DNA from: Phyllobacterium calauticae
Lineage (GTDB): Bacteria > Pseudomonadota > Alphaproteobacteria > Rhizobiales > Rhizobiaceae
Length of the DNA stretch: 64,000 nucleotides
Direction of reading: 5' to 3'
Assembly: GCF_019991125.1 (NCBI RefSeq)
Contig: NZ_JAGENB010000002.1
Span: forward strand, 124,001-188,000
Shown: piece by piece, positions 1 through 8,028 of the stretch
How positions within the stretch are numbered: position 1 is the stretch's first letter
Layout: each line of letters starts with the position of its first letter
Program-made: the position numbers and the translations under genes
Notes under the pieces: model-generated
Database searches by the model: none
Seen by the model: the letters and a program-made list of their open reading frames with translations, nothing else
What the model was told of the DNA's origin: nothing

Positions 1-79
1 CATGACCAAGAACGTGACCGGCTATGTAGCCAGCCCGTTCGGCGTTCATAACTTCGCTTACGTCGACATCACCGAGTAA
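1..79 (+). CDS. Peptide ABC transporter substrate-binding protein, C-terminal end (partial)
   Basis: Only the last 25 codons are inside the window. They are read from position 2 and end GVHNFAYVDITE before TAA at 77-79. Ending just before dppBCDF-type genes on the same strand, this is most likely the periplasmic solute-binding protein (SBP_bac_5 family) of that importer, and the short tail is compatible with that family. The assignment rests mainly on position, because too little sequence is visible for domain recognition. A strong hairpin terminator separates it from the first permease gene. Confidence 0.6.
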   Translation, partial: MTKNVTGYVASPFGVHNFAYVDITE

Positions 80-89
80 TTTACTCCTC

Positions 90-120
90 GCGGTACCGGC
101 TTCGGCCGGTACCGCCTTTT
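90..120 (+). terminator. Hairpin terminator between binding-protein and permease genes
   Basis: A perfect 11-bp stem (GCGGTACCGGC, loop TTCG, GCCGGTACCGC) is followed by CTTTT. It lies 11 bases after the binding-protein stop and 12 bases before dppB. The stable UUCG-type loop and T-run fit a rho-independent terminator or partial terminator, which would lower permease and ATPase expression relative to the binding protein. Confidence 0.8.
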
Positions 121-131
121 ATTGGGTTACC

Positions 132-1139
132 ATGTTCCGATACATCGCTTCACGAGTGCTGCTGCTGATTCCGACCTTTATCGGCATCAGCTTTGTGGCT
201 TTTATGTTCATCCGCCTGCTGCCTGGCGATCCTGTCATTGCGCTCGCAGGCGAGCGCGGCATGACGCCGGAGCGTCACCAGATGCTGCTTGAGCAGTTTG
301 GCTTCAACAGGCCGATCTGGGAGCAGTACTTCTCGTTCCTGTGGAATATTTTTCACGGGGATTTTGGTACGTCGATCGCCAGCAAACGTGCGGTCCTTGC
401 GGATTTCCTCACCCTGTTCCCGGCGACGCTTGAGCTTAGCCTCTGTGCCATGCTGTTTGCCGTCATCATCGGCATTCCCGCCGGCATTTTCGCTGCCGTC
501 AAGCGCGGTTCGATCTTCGACCAGTTGAGCATGGGAATCGCATTGGTTGGCTATTCCATGCCGATTTTCTGGTGGGGCATCCTGCTGATCATCCTGTTCG
601 CCGGTATTCTGCACTGGACGCCGGTGTCGGGCCGCATGGATCTGATCTATTTCTTCAAGCCCACGACCGGCTTCATGCTGATTGACAGTCTCATTTCCGG
701 GCCGAAGGGTGCGTTCAAATCCGCATTCTCGCATCTGATCCTGCCGACCATCGTGCTTGGTACCATCCCGCTCGCGGTCATCGCCCGCCAGACACGTTCC
801 GCCATGCTGGAAGTGCTGGGTGAGGATTATGTGCGCACGGCACGGGCCAAGGGTCTCGCGCCGAAGCGGGTCATCGGCATCCATGCCCTGCGCAATGCCA
901 TGATCCCCGTCATCACGACGATCGGCCTGCAGATGGGCCTGCTGATGGCCGGCGCCATCCTCACGGAGACGATCTTCTCCTGGCCCGGTATCGGCAAGTG
1001 GATGATCGACGCCATCGCGAAACGCGATTACGTCGTCGTTCAAGGCGGCCTGATGCTGGTCGCGCTGATCGTCATGACCGTCAATTTGATTGTCGATCTG
1101 CTCTATGCGGTCGTCAACCCGCGTATCCGCGTAAAGTGA
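132..1139 (+). CDS. dppB: Dipeptide/oligopeptide ABC transporter permease (DppB-like)
   Basis: A 335-residue inner-membrane permease of the DppB/OppB family. It opens with the typical first membrane segment (RYIASRVLLLIPTFIGISF) followed by the family's RLLPGDP motif. The cytoplasmic coupling loop (EAA region) is visible around residues 221-260 (RQTRSAMLEVLGEDYVRTA, then AKGL). The length is normal. It is followed after 6 bases by the second permease and then by two ATPases, the standard five-part importer layout. With DppC it forms the channel through which peptides or related solutes pass. The true substrate (dipeptides, oligopeptides, or nickel/haem-like ligands) cannot be told from sequence alone. 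Confidence 0.9.
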   Translation: MFRYIASRVLLLIPTFIGISFVAFMFIRLLPGDPVIALAGERGMTPERHQMLLEQFGFNRPIWEQYFSFLWNIFHGDFGTSIASKRAVLADFLTLFPATLELSLCAMLFAVIIGIPAGIFAAVKRGSIFDQLSMGIALVGYSMPIFWWGILLIILFAGILHWTPVSGRMDLIYFFKPTTGFMLIDSLISGPKGAFKSAFSHLILPTIVLGTIPLAVIARQTRSAMLEVLGEDYVRTARAKGLAPKRVIGIHALRNAMIPVITTIGLQMGLLMAGAILTETIFSWPGIGKWMIDAIAKRDYVVVQGGLMLVALIVMTVNLIVDLLYAVVNPRIRVK

Positions 1140-1145
1140 GGAACT

Positions 1146-2063
1146 GTGACTAACGAAGTTTCCCCTCCCGCACCGCTTGCTGCCGCCCCCAAAGAGGGCC
1201 GCATGGGCAGGTTTGCAGAATTCTGGTTCTATTTCAGCGTCAACAAAGGCGCTGTCATAGGGCTTGTCACCCTGATTTTTCTGGTCCTCGTTGCCATTCT
1301 CGGACCGTTCATTGCGCCGCATGCGCCCTATGAGCAATATCGCGAAGCACTGCTGACGCCACCGGCCTGGCAGGAGGGCGGCAATACGTCATTCCTCCTG
1401 GGAACCGATGCTGTTGGCCGCGATCTGCTGTCCCGACTGATCTACGGCGCGCGCTTCTCGCTGTTCATCGGTTTGATTGTCGTGGCCATTTCCATGGTCA
1501 CCGGCGTCATCCTTGGTGTTCTCGCCGGCTATTTCCGCGGCTGGGTCGATGCGCTGATCATGCGCATCATGGATATCATTCTTGCCTTTCCGCCACTGTT
1601 GCTGGCGCTGGTGCTCGTTGCCATCCTGGGACCGGGCCTGTTCAACGCGATGATCGCCATTGCGCTGGTTCTGCAGCCGCACTTTGCGCGTCTGACGCGC
1701 GCGGCGGTGATGAGCGAAAAGAACCGCGAATATGTGATTGCCGCCAAGCTTGCCGGTGCGGGCCACATACGGTTGATGTTCAAGACAATCCTGCCGAACT
1801 GTCTGGCGCCGCTGATCGTGCAGGGCACGCTGTCCTTCTCGAATGCCATCCTTGAGGCGGCGGCTCTGGGCTTCCTCGGCATGGGTGCGCAGCCGCCCAC
1901 ACCGGAATGGGGCACCATGCTGGCAGAGGCACGCGAATTCATCCTGCGCGCCTGGTGGGTGGTCACATTCCCCGGTCTTGCCATCCTCGTCACCGTGCTT
2001 GCGATCAATCTCGTTGGCGACGGTCTGCGCGATGCCCTCGATCCCAAACTGAAGAGGAGCTGA
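1146..2063 (+). CDS. dppC: Dipeptide/oligopeptide ABC transporter permease (DppC-like)
   Basis: A 305-residue second permease. The start is GTG at 1146, placed behind a GTGAGGA-type ribosome site that overlaps the end of dppB. It carries the DppC/OppC hallmark LLGTDAVGRDLLSRLIYGAR near residue 84. Its EAA coupling loop runs SEKNREYVIAAKLAGAG (about residues 188-204). Several hydrophobic segments follow an N-terminal Pro/Ala-rich cytoplasmic tail. It pairs with DppB in the membrane. The family is clear, but the substrate is not. Confidence 0.9.
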   Translation: MTNEVSPPAPLAAAPKEGRMGRFAEFWFYFSVNKGAVIGLVTLIFLVLVAILGPFIAPHAPYEQYREALLTPPAWQEGGNTSFLLGTDAVGRDLLSRLIYGARFSLFIGLIVVAISMVTGVILGVLAGYFRGWVDALIMRIMDIILAFPPLLLALVLVAILGPGLFNAMIAIALVLQPHFARLTRAAVMSEKNREYVIAAKLAGAGHIRLMFKTILPNCLAPLIVQGTLSFSNAILEAAALGFLGMGAQPPTPEWGTMLAEAREFILRAWWVVTFPGLAILVTVLAINLVGDGLRDALDPKLKRS

Positions 2064-2067
2064 GATC

Positions 2068-2922
2068 ATGGCGCTGCTTGAAATCAAGAATCTCTCGGTT
2101 GGATTCGACACGAGCTCGGGTCAGTTCATGGCCGTGCAGGGGATCGACCTGCACGTCGATGCCAGCGAAGTGCTGGCCATTGTCGGCGAATCCGGCTCGG
2201 GCAAGTCGGTTGCCATGCTTGCTGTCATGGGGCTGCTGCCGAACACGGCTACTGTCACGGCGGACAAGATGGTCTTCAACGGCCACGACATGCTGACGAT
2301 GACGACCAAACAGCGGCGGCAGATCGTCGGCCGCGATGTGGCGATGATCTTTCAGGAACCCATGGCAAGCCTCAATCCGTGCTTCACGGTTGGCTTCCAG
2401 CTGGAAGAAGTTCTGCGTTTTCATATGAAAATGGATGCCAGGACCCGGCGCACGCGGGCGATCGAATTGCTGAAGCAGGTCGGTATTCCCACACCGGAGG
2501 AACGGCTGAACTCGTTCCCGCACCAGATGTCCGGCGGTCAGTGCCAGCGCGTCATGATTGCCATCGCCATCGCCTGCAATCCGAAGCTGCTGATTGCCGA
2601 CGAACCGACGACAGCGCTCGACGTGACCATCCAGAAGCAGATTCTCGATCTGCTGGTCAGCCTGCAGGCCAAGCATGGCATGGGGCTGATCATGATCACC
2701 CATGACATGGGCGTTGTCGCGGAAACGGCCGACCGGGTGATCGTCCAGTACAAGGGCCGCAAGATGGAGGAAGCCGACGTGCTGTCTCTGTTTGAAACAC
2801 CGAAGAGCCCCTATACGCGCGCCCTTCTTTCCGCCTTGCCGGAAAATGCGACGGGTGACCGTCTGTCCACGGTCGCAGACTTCATGAAGAACGAGGCCGC
2901 CAATGCAGGAGCAGCAACATGA
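2068..2922 (+). CDS. dppD: Peptide ABC transporter ATP-binding protein (DppD-like)
   Basis: A 284-residue cytoplasmic ATPase. Walker A is GESGSGKS (about residues 40-47), the ABC signature is MSGGQCQRV and Walker B is [12 protein letters not shown]. The C-terminal tail ([16 protein letters not shown]) is the oligopeptide/dipeptide ATPase extension of this subfamily. The signature has Gln-Cys where Met-Arg is common, a small variation. It starts 4 bases after dppC ends, and its stop overlaps the start of dppF by ATGA, indicating translational coupling. Confidence 0.92.
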   Translation: MALLEIKNLSVGFDTSSGQFMAVQGIDLHVDASEVLAIVGESGSGKSVAMLAVMGLLPNTATVTADKMVFNGHDMLTMTTKQRRQIVGRDVAMIFQEPMASLNPCFTVGFQLEEVLRFHMKMDARTRRTRAIELLKQVGIPTPEERLNSFPHQMSGGQCQRVMIAIAIACNPKLLIADEPTTALDVTIQKQILDLLVSLQAKHGMGLIMITHDMGVVAETADRVIVQYKGRKMEEADVLSLFETPKSPYTRALLSALPENATGDRLSTVADFMKNEAANAGAAT

Positions 2923-3752
2923 GCGAGATCGTTCTTGAAGGGCGCAACATTGTCCGCGATTACCACGTCAGCGGCGGCCTGTTCGGCAAGCCGAAGACGG
3001 TGCGCGCGGTCAAGGGTGTCAGCTTCACGCTGGAAAAGGGCAAGACCCTTGCCATCGTCGGCGAAAGCGGCTGCGGAAAGTCGACGCTCGGCCGCATCCT
3101 GACCCTCATTGATCCGCAGTCGGAAGGCGAACTGCTGATCGACGGCAAGCCCATCAATATCGCCAAGGACAGGGTGACGCCGGAAATGCGCCGCAAGGTG
3201 CAGATCATTTTCCAGAACCCCTATGGCTCGCTCAACCCGCGCCAGAAGATCGGCGAGGTTCTCGGCGAACCGCTGCTGCTCAATACCAACAAGACGGCGG
3301 CGGAGCGGCGGGAACTCGCCATGCAGATGCTGGTGAAAGTCGGCCTGGGTCCGGAGCATTACAACCGCTATCCGCACATGTTCTCCGGCGGCCAGCGTCA
3401 GCGTATCGCCATTGCCCGTGCATTGATGCTGAGCCCGAGCCTGCTTGTGCTCGACGAACCGGTCTCCGCGCTTGACCTTTCGGTGCAGGCACAGGTGCTC
3501 AACCTGCTGGCTGATCTTCAGGACGAATTCAACCTGACCTATGTGTTCATCAGCCATGACCTCTCGGTTGTGCGCTACATCGCCGATGAGGTGATGGTGA
3601 TGTATTACGGCGAAGTGGTTGAGTACGGCACGCGCGACGAGGTGTTTTCGAACCCGCAGCACAGCTATACCAAGACGCTGTTTGCGGCGACGCCGAAATC
3701 CGATGTCGCCAGCATCCGCGCCCGTCTGGAGAAGAAAAAAGCCGCCGCTTGA
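2919..3752 (+). CDS. dppF: Peptide ABC transporter ATP-binding protein (DppF-like)
   Basis: A 277-residue second ATPase of the importer. It has Walker A GESGCGKS, signature FSGGQRQRIAIARA and Walker B LLVLDEPVSALD, then the oligopeptide-transporter C-terminal region (NPQHSYTKTLFAATPK). The N-terminal stretch (LFGKPKTVRAVKGVSF) is typical of DppF/OppF. It completes the dppBCDF set and would form a heterodimeric motor with DppD. No stem-loop terminator follows directly. The next element is the inverted repeat at 3764-3904, which may serve that role. Confidence 0.92.
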   Translation: MSEIVLEGRNIVRDYHVSGGLFGKPKTVRAVKGVSFTLEKGKTLAIVGESGCGKSTLGRILTLIDPQSEGELLIDGKPINIAKDRVTPEMRRKVQIIFQNPYGSLNPRQKIGEVLGEPLLLNTNKTAAERRELAMQMLVKVGLGPEHYNRYPHMFSGGQRQRIAIARALMLSPSLLVLDEPVSALDLSVQAQVLNLLADLQDEFNLTYVFISHDLSVVRYIADEVMVMYYGEVVEYGTRDEVFSNPQHSYTKTLFAATPKSDVASIRARLEKKKAAA

Positions 3753-3763
3753 TTTTAGCGCGC

Positions 3764-3904
3764 GGTTCGTGGTTCGACAAGCTCACCATGAGGGAGAGTG
3801 AGGATTGCAGGGAGCCGTACTCTGCAAGACCGTTCAAACTGCAATGTTTCCGATTGGCGTGCAGCACCACTCTCCCTCATGGTGAGCTTGTCGAACCACG
3901 AACC
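3764..3904. repeat. Long inverted repeat with two perfect 37-bp arms
   Basis: Arms at 3764-3800 and 3868-3904 are perfect reverse complements (core GGTTCGACAAGCTCACCAT) separated by 67 bases. It lies between dppF and the small gene at 3936. It has no coding content of its own. It looks like a dispersed intergenic repeat (REP/MITE type), and transcribed it would form a very strong hairpin. Confidence 0.85.
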
Positions 3905-3935
3905 ACGCACAGCACGATTTGCAGGAGGAACTGTT

Positions 3936-4202
3936 ATGAGTGGACGCCAGCCGATTGCAACTGCCCCAAAGGACGGCAGCAAGGTCCAGGTTTTCTGGAA
4001 AGACGAGGACGGGCAGGAGAACGAATCCCTGGCGCAGTACCGGTCGCTGGACCGCCTGAAGGCGACCGGCGGCCAGTGGGATGAAACCGATGCGGGCTGG
4101 TGGATCTTTACCGATTCAAACACGCAGAAGAAAGTCAGGCCGCATGCATGGCAACCGGCCGGCAAAAGCGGCGATGACGATGAGGACGGCGACGACAAGT
4201 AA
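3936..4202 (+). CDS. Small acidic-tailed conserved-type hypothetical protein
   Basis: An 88-residue protein. The ATG at 3936 is chosen because GGAGGA lies 7 bases upstream; a longer in-frame reading from 3798 would run through the inverted repeat and is unlikely. The N-terminus (SGRQPIATAPKDGSKVQVF) resembles the 'PIATAPKDG' start seen in many short alphaproteobacterial and phage-linked hypothetical proteins. The middle is rich in Trp and charged residues (GWWIFTDS), and the tail is highly acidic (DDDEDGDD). It is probably a soluble cytoplasmic protein. I do not recognise a function, and the neighbours (peptide and choline transporters) give no clear hint. Confidence 0.7.
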   Translation: MSGRQPIATAPKDGSKVQVFWKDEDGQENESLAQYRSLDRLKATGGQWDETDAGWWIFTDSNTQKKVRPHAWQPAGKSGDDDEDGDDK

Positions 4203-4220
4203 GGCGTGCGGGGTAGTCGT

Positions 4221-5264
4221 TTAATTTCTCTGATGCTTTAGTAGCCCCCGCACGATGTCGTCGGCGGAGATCATGCCGAGAATGGCGCCATTCTCGACAA
4301 TGCCGACATCGCCGCCATTTTTCGACACCGCCTGCATGATCTGGCGCACGGGGGTGGCCAGGCGTGCCGTTGCGGCGAAGGGACGGTTGGCAGGCCGGCT
4401 GCGGTCCAGCGGCACCATGATGTCGCCGGCGGTCAGCACACCCAGCGGATTCATGTTGGCGACGAAGTCGGCGACATAGTCATCGGCCGGGTTGAGCAGG
4501 ATGTCCTGCGCCGTGCCGCACTGGATGATGCGGCCGCCTTCCATGATGGCGATGCGGTTGCCGATCTTCATCGCTTCGTCGAGATCGTGGCTGACGAAAA
4601 CGATGGTCTTCTTCAGCCGTTCCTGCAGGCTGAGCAGCTCATCCTGCAGACGGGTGCGAATGAGTGGATCGAGCGCCGAAAACGGCTCGTCCATCAGCAG
4701 GATCGGCGCGCCGGTGGCGAAGGCGCGGGCAAGGCCGACGCGCTGCTGCATGCCGCCGGAAAGCTCGCTGACCTTGCGCTTGGCCCAGTCCTTGAGATTG
4801 ACCAGCGCCAATTGCTGTTCCACGGCTTCCGCGCGCTCTTCTTTGGACACGCCCGACAATTCGAGGCCGAAGCCGACATTTTCCTCGACCGTGCGCCACG
4901 GCAAAAGGCCGAACTGCTGGAAAACCATGGAGACAAGATGCTTGCGCAGATCGCGCAGCGTATTTTTGTCCGCCTTGCCGACATCGACCGAACGGCCGCC
5001 GTGATGCACGACGACGGACCCGCGCGAAATCGGGTTGAGGCGGTTGATGGCGCGCAGAAGCGTGGATTTGCCCGAGCCGGACAGGCCCATGAGCACGAGG
5101 ATTTCGCCTTCGGCAATGGTGAGCGAACAATTATGGACACCGAGCACATGGCCGGTTTCCGCCTGGATGTCCGACCGGCTCTTGCCCTGGTCGGCAAGCG
5201 CCAATGCGCCGTCCGTCTTCTTGCCGAAAATGATGCAGACGTTTTCAAGGGTGATCGCGGTCAT
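4221..5264 (-). CDS. choV: Choline/glycine betaine ABC transporter ATP-binding protein
   Basis: A 347-residue ATPase of the ProV/ChoV/OpuA type. Walker A is GLSGSGKST, the signature LSGGMQQRVGLARA and Walker B ILLMDEPFSALD. An N-terminal extension precedes the nucleotide-binding domain, as in ProV. The C-terminal part (QIMQAVSKNGGDVGIVENGA onward) resembles a CBS-like regulatory segment. It is the last gene of choX-choW-choV on the minus strand and overlaps choW by 4 bases. It powers uptake of choline, judged from the binding protein. Confidence 0.92.
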   Translation of the reverse strand: MTAITLENVCIIFGKKTDGALALADQGKSRSDIQAETGHVLGVHNCSLTIAEGEILVLMGLSGSGKSTLLRAINRLNPISRGSVVVHHGGRSVDVGKADKNTLRDLRKHLVSMVFQQFGLLPWRTVEENVGFGLELSGVSKEERAEAVEQQLALVNLKDWAKRKVSELSGGMQQRVGLARAFATGAPILLMDEPFSALDPLIRTRLQDELLSLQERLKKTIVFVSHDLDEAMKIGNRIAIMEGGRIIQCGTAQDILLNPADDYVADFVANMNPLGVLTAGDIMVPLDRSRPANRPFAATARLATPVRQIMQAVSKNGGDVGIVENGAILGMISADDIVRGLLKHQRN

Positions 5265-6103
5265 TCACCAGGCTCCTTGCCGGGACGGAAGATACGGTCA
5301 AGCACGATGGCGACGACCACGATGACAAGCCCGGCTTCGAAACCCAGCGCCGTATTGACCGAGTTGAGCGCGCGGACAACCGGAACGCCGAGCCCGTCCG
5401 CACCGACCAGGGCGGCAATGACCACCATGGACAGGGACAGCATGATGGTCTGGGTCAGGCCCGCCAGAATCTGCGGCATGGCGTAGGGCAGCTCGATCTT
5501 CCACAGAAGCTGGCGCGACGACGCGCCGAAGGCTTCGCCCGCCTCGACCAGATGCTGCGGGGTGGAGGACACGCCGAGATGCGTCAGGCGGATCGGGGCA
5601 GGGAGAACGAAGATCGCCGTTGCGATCAGGCCGGGAACCATGCCGATGCCGAAGAACACGATGGCCGGGATGAGATAGACGAAGGTCGGCAATGTCTGCA
5701 TCAGATCGAGGACAGGCCGGATCGCCGCGTAGAACCGGGGGCGATGGGCTGCGATGATGCCGACGGGGACACCGATGCCCATGCACAGGATGCAGGAAGA
5801 GAGCACCAGCGTCAGGGTCTCCATGGTTTCCTTCCAGTAGCCTTGATTGAGGATGAACAGGAAGCCGAACAGGGTGAGCAGGGTCACGGCAATCGAGCGG
5901 CGGAGTGCATAGGCAACCGCGGAAAAGATGGCGACCATGATCAGCGGGTGCGGGTATTTCAGAACGAACATGAGGCCGTCGATGAACGACTGCATGACGA
6001 AGGCGAGCCCATCGAAAAACCCGGCGAAATTGTTCGTGAGCCAGTCGACGACGGCCTTTGCCGTCTTGCCTACCGGAATCTTGTCTTGTGTCAGCCAGTC
6101 CAA
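5261..6103 (-). CDS. choW: Choline ABC transporter permease
   Basis: A 280-residue integral membrane permease of the ProW/ChoW family with about six hydrophobic segments. The coupling region (LVEAGEAFGASSRQLLWKIE, then LPYAMPQI) carries the EAA-type motif that contacts ChoV. It begins 79 bases downstream of choX and overlaps choV by 4 bases, so the three genes are one transcription unit. The name choW rather than proW follows from the choline-type binding protein next to it. Confidence 0.9.
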   Translation of the reverse strand: MDWLTQDKIPVGKTAKAVVDWLTNNFAGFFDGLAFVMQSFIDGLMFVLKYPHPLIMVAIFSAVAYALRRSIAVTLLTLFGFLFILNQGYWKETMETLTLVLSSCILCMGIGVPVGIIAAHRPRFYAAIRPVLDLMQTLPTFVYLIPAIVFFGIGMVPGLIATAIFVLPAPIRLTHLGVSSTPQHLVEAGEAFGASSRQLLWKIELPYAMPQILAGLTQTIMLSLSMVVIAALVGADGLGVPVVRALNSVNTALGFEAGLVIVVVAIVLDRIFRPGKEPGE

Positions 6104-6182
6104 GCGAAAATTCCTCTGTCGGTTGCAGTATCAGGCGAAAGAATCGCCCGGTGCGTACACCGGGCGACAATATCGGCAGGCC

Positions 6183-7124
6183 TTAAAGACCGAGCGACTT
6201 CTTGACGGCTGGCAGACCGTCCTTGCCGTCAACCGTCGTCACGCCGGCAAGCCAGGTGTCGAGAATGGCAGGATTGGCCTTCAGCCATTCGGAGGCTGCC
6301 TTCGGGCCGTCTTCGCCACCGTCGAGAATCTTGCCCATGATCTCATTCTCCATTTTCAGGTCGAACTTGAGATTGGCCAGAAGTTTGCCAACATTCGGGC
6401 ATTCGGTCGTGTAGCCGGCGCGAACATTGGTATGAACGGTTGCACCGCCGAAGTCGGGGCCGAAGAAATCATCGCCGCCGGAAAGGTACTGAATCTTGAA
6501 GTTGGTGTTCATCGGATGCGGCGCCCAGCCGAGGAAGACGATGGGGCCCTTGGTCTTCGTCTGCTTGGCAACCTGCGCCAGCATTCCCTGCTCGGATGAT
6601 TCGGCGACCTCGAAGCCCTTCAGGCCGAAGGCGTTCTTGGCGATCATGTCGAGGATCAGGCGGTTGCCGTCATTGCCCGGCTCGATCCCATAGATCTTGC
6701 CGCCGAGATCGCCCTTGAACGTGACGATATCCTTGAAGTCTTTCAGGCCCTTGTCGTAGAGATACTGCGGCACGGCCAGTGTATATTTTGCGCCGGTGAG
6801 GTTCACGCCGAGATCTTCAACCGTCTTGTTGTCGAGATAGGGCTTGAGGTCGGCGGCCATGCTGGGTGTCCAGTTGCCGAGGAATACGTCGATGTCCTTC
6901 TTGCCAAGGGACGCATAGGTCACGGGAACCGACAGGACCTTCGTATCGGTGGAATAACCCAGTCCCTTGAGCACGGCGCTTGCCGCTGCCGTGGTCGAGG
7001 TAATGTCGGTCCAGCCGACATCGGCGAATCGAACGGACTTGCAACTCGCGGGTTCCGCGGCGAAGGCGGTGCCGGCGGTCAGCGTGAGAGCCAGTGAAAT
7101 GGTCAGTTTGGTCAACATTTTCAT
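6183..7124 (-). CDS. choX: Periplasmic choline-binding protein
   Basis: A 313-residue solute-binding protein. A signal peptide (about residues 1-22, ending TAGTAFA) precedes the mature start AEPASCKS. The four aromatic residues known to form the choline cage in Sinorhizobium ChoX (Trp43, Trp90, Tyr119, Trp205) have counterparts here at Trp38, Trp85, Tyr114 and Trp200, all with the same offset of five. That supports choline rather than glycine betaine as ligand. It is the first gene of the choXWV operon. The 190 bases upstream are shared with tdk in divergent orientation. Confidence 0.93.
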   Translation of the reverse strand: MKMLTKLTISLALTLTAGTAFAAEPASCKSVRFADVGWTDITSTTAAASAVLKGLGYSTDTKVLSVPVTYASLGKKDIDVFLGNWTPSMAADLKPYLDNKTVEDLGVNLTGAKYTLAVPQYLYDKGLKDFKDIVTFKGDLGGKIYGIEPGNDGNRLILDMIAKNAFGLKGFEVAESSEQGMLAQVAKQTKTKGPIVFLGWAPHPMNTNFKIQYLSGGDDFFGPDFGGATVHTNVRAGYTTECPNVGKLLANLKFDLKMENEIMGKILDGGEDGPKAASEWLKANPAILDTWLAGVTTVDGKDGLPAVKKSLGL

Positions 7125-7314
7125 CGATTGTTCTCCCTCTCCGGTTTTCTACCGGCTGTTAAGGGCATGAACCAAGCACCAATTTCGCAGGGGTTCAAGC
7201 ATAGCCGCGCATAAATCCGGTCAATTCGCGACAGTTGTTGATATTCCGGCAAAAGTTGCACCCTCTACACGGGAGAGGCTTCAAGCCTGGCCTCAACTCT
7301 GATTAAACGCCCTT

Positions 7315-7905
7315 ATGGCAAAACTCTATTTCAGCTACTCCACGATGAACGCCGGCAAGTCCACCATGCTGCTGCAGGCATCCTACAATTACCAGGAACG
7401 CGGCATGCGGACGATGATGTTCACGGCTGCGCATTATGCGGAAAACGGCGTCGGCGTTATATCTTCACGCCTCGGTGTGACGGCGGCCGCCGAGCTTTAC
7501 CGTGACGAGGACAATCTTTTCGACCGCATCGCATCGGCGCATGGCGCGAATGCACTAAGCTGTGTTTTCGTGGATGAGGCGCAGTTCCTCACCCGGGACC
7601 AGGTCTGGCAACTGGCACGCGTTGCCGACCGGCTGCATCTGCCCGTGATGTGTTTCGGGCTTCGCACGGACTTTCAGGGCAAGCTCTTTCCCGGTTCGGC
7701 CGAATTGCTGGCCATCGCCGATACGCTGCGGGAGATCAGGACCATCTGTCATTGCGGCTCGAAGGCGACCATGGTGGTCCGGCACGATTCGACGGGCAAG
7801 GCGATCACTGAAGGAGACCAGGTATCCATCGAAAAATCCGTTTATGTCTCCCTTTGCCGCAAGCATTGGGAAGAAGAAACCGGGCGGATTGTTTCGGACC
7901 AATAG
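7315..7905 (+). CDS. tdk: Thymidine kinase
   Basis: A 196-residue type II thymidine kinase that phosphorylates thymidine to dTMP in the salvage pathway. The P-loop is YSTMNAGKST near residue 6. The Walker B-like segment is VFVDEAQFL, with the catalytic Glu of this family. Zinc-ligand cysteines appear in TICHCGSKA and SLCRKHW. The length is standard. It stands alone between the divergent choX and the downstream unknown operon, and a hairpin with a T-run follows, so it is probably transcribed separately. Confidence 0.95.
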   Translation: MAKLYFSYSTMNAGKSTMLLQASYNYQERGMRTMMFTAAHYAENGVGVISSRLGVTAAAELYRDEDNLFDRIASAHGANALSCVFVDEAQFLTRDQVWQLARVADRLHLPVMCFGLRTDFQGKLFPGSAELLAIADTLREIRTICHCGSKATMVVRHDSTGKAITEGDQVSIEKSVYVSLCRKHWEEETGRIVSDQ

Positions 7906-7923
7906 AGCTTGTTCCGGCCTAAT

Positions 7924-7955
7924 ATAGCCTGTCATTTTTCTATAGGCTTTTTTTC
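7924..7955 (+). terminator. Probable rho-independent terminator after tdk
   Basis: AGCCT (7926-7930) pairs with AGGCT (7944-7948), followed by a run of seven to eight T. The stem is short and the loop is A/T rich, but the T-run is long and it sits about 20 bases after tdk. It separates tdk from the next operon. Confidence 0.6.
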
Positions 7956-8028
7956 GTTAAATGCCGTGTCTATATTCGAACGGCAGATATATTTATGATT
8001 TTATCTTGGGCATCTAGGGGAGACACCA

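Noticed and set aside
150-1337. A 395-codon open frame on the minus strand over dppB
   Set aside because: Its translation is biased to Asp/His/Gln/Arg with no hydrophobic core, the typical shadow of a high-GC gene, and dppB itself has clear family motifs.
3798-3935. Longer N-terminus for the small gene at 3936
   Set aside because: The extra 46 codons run through the inverted repeat, and a strong ribosome site supports the ATG at 3936.
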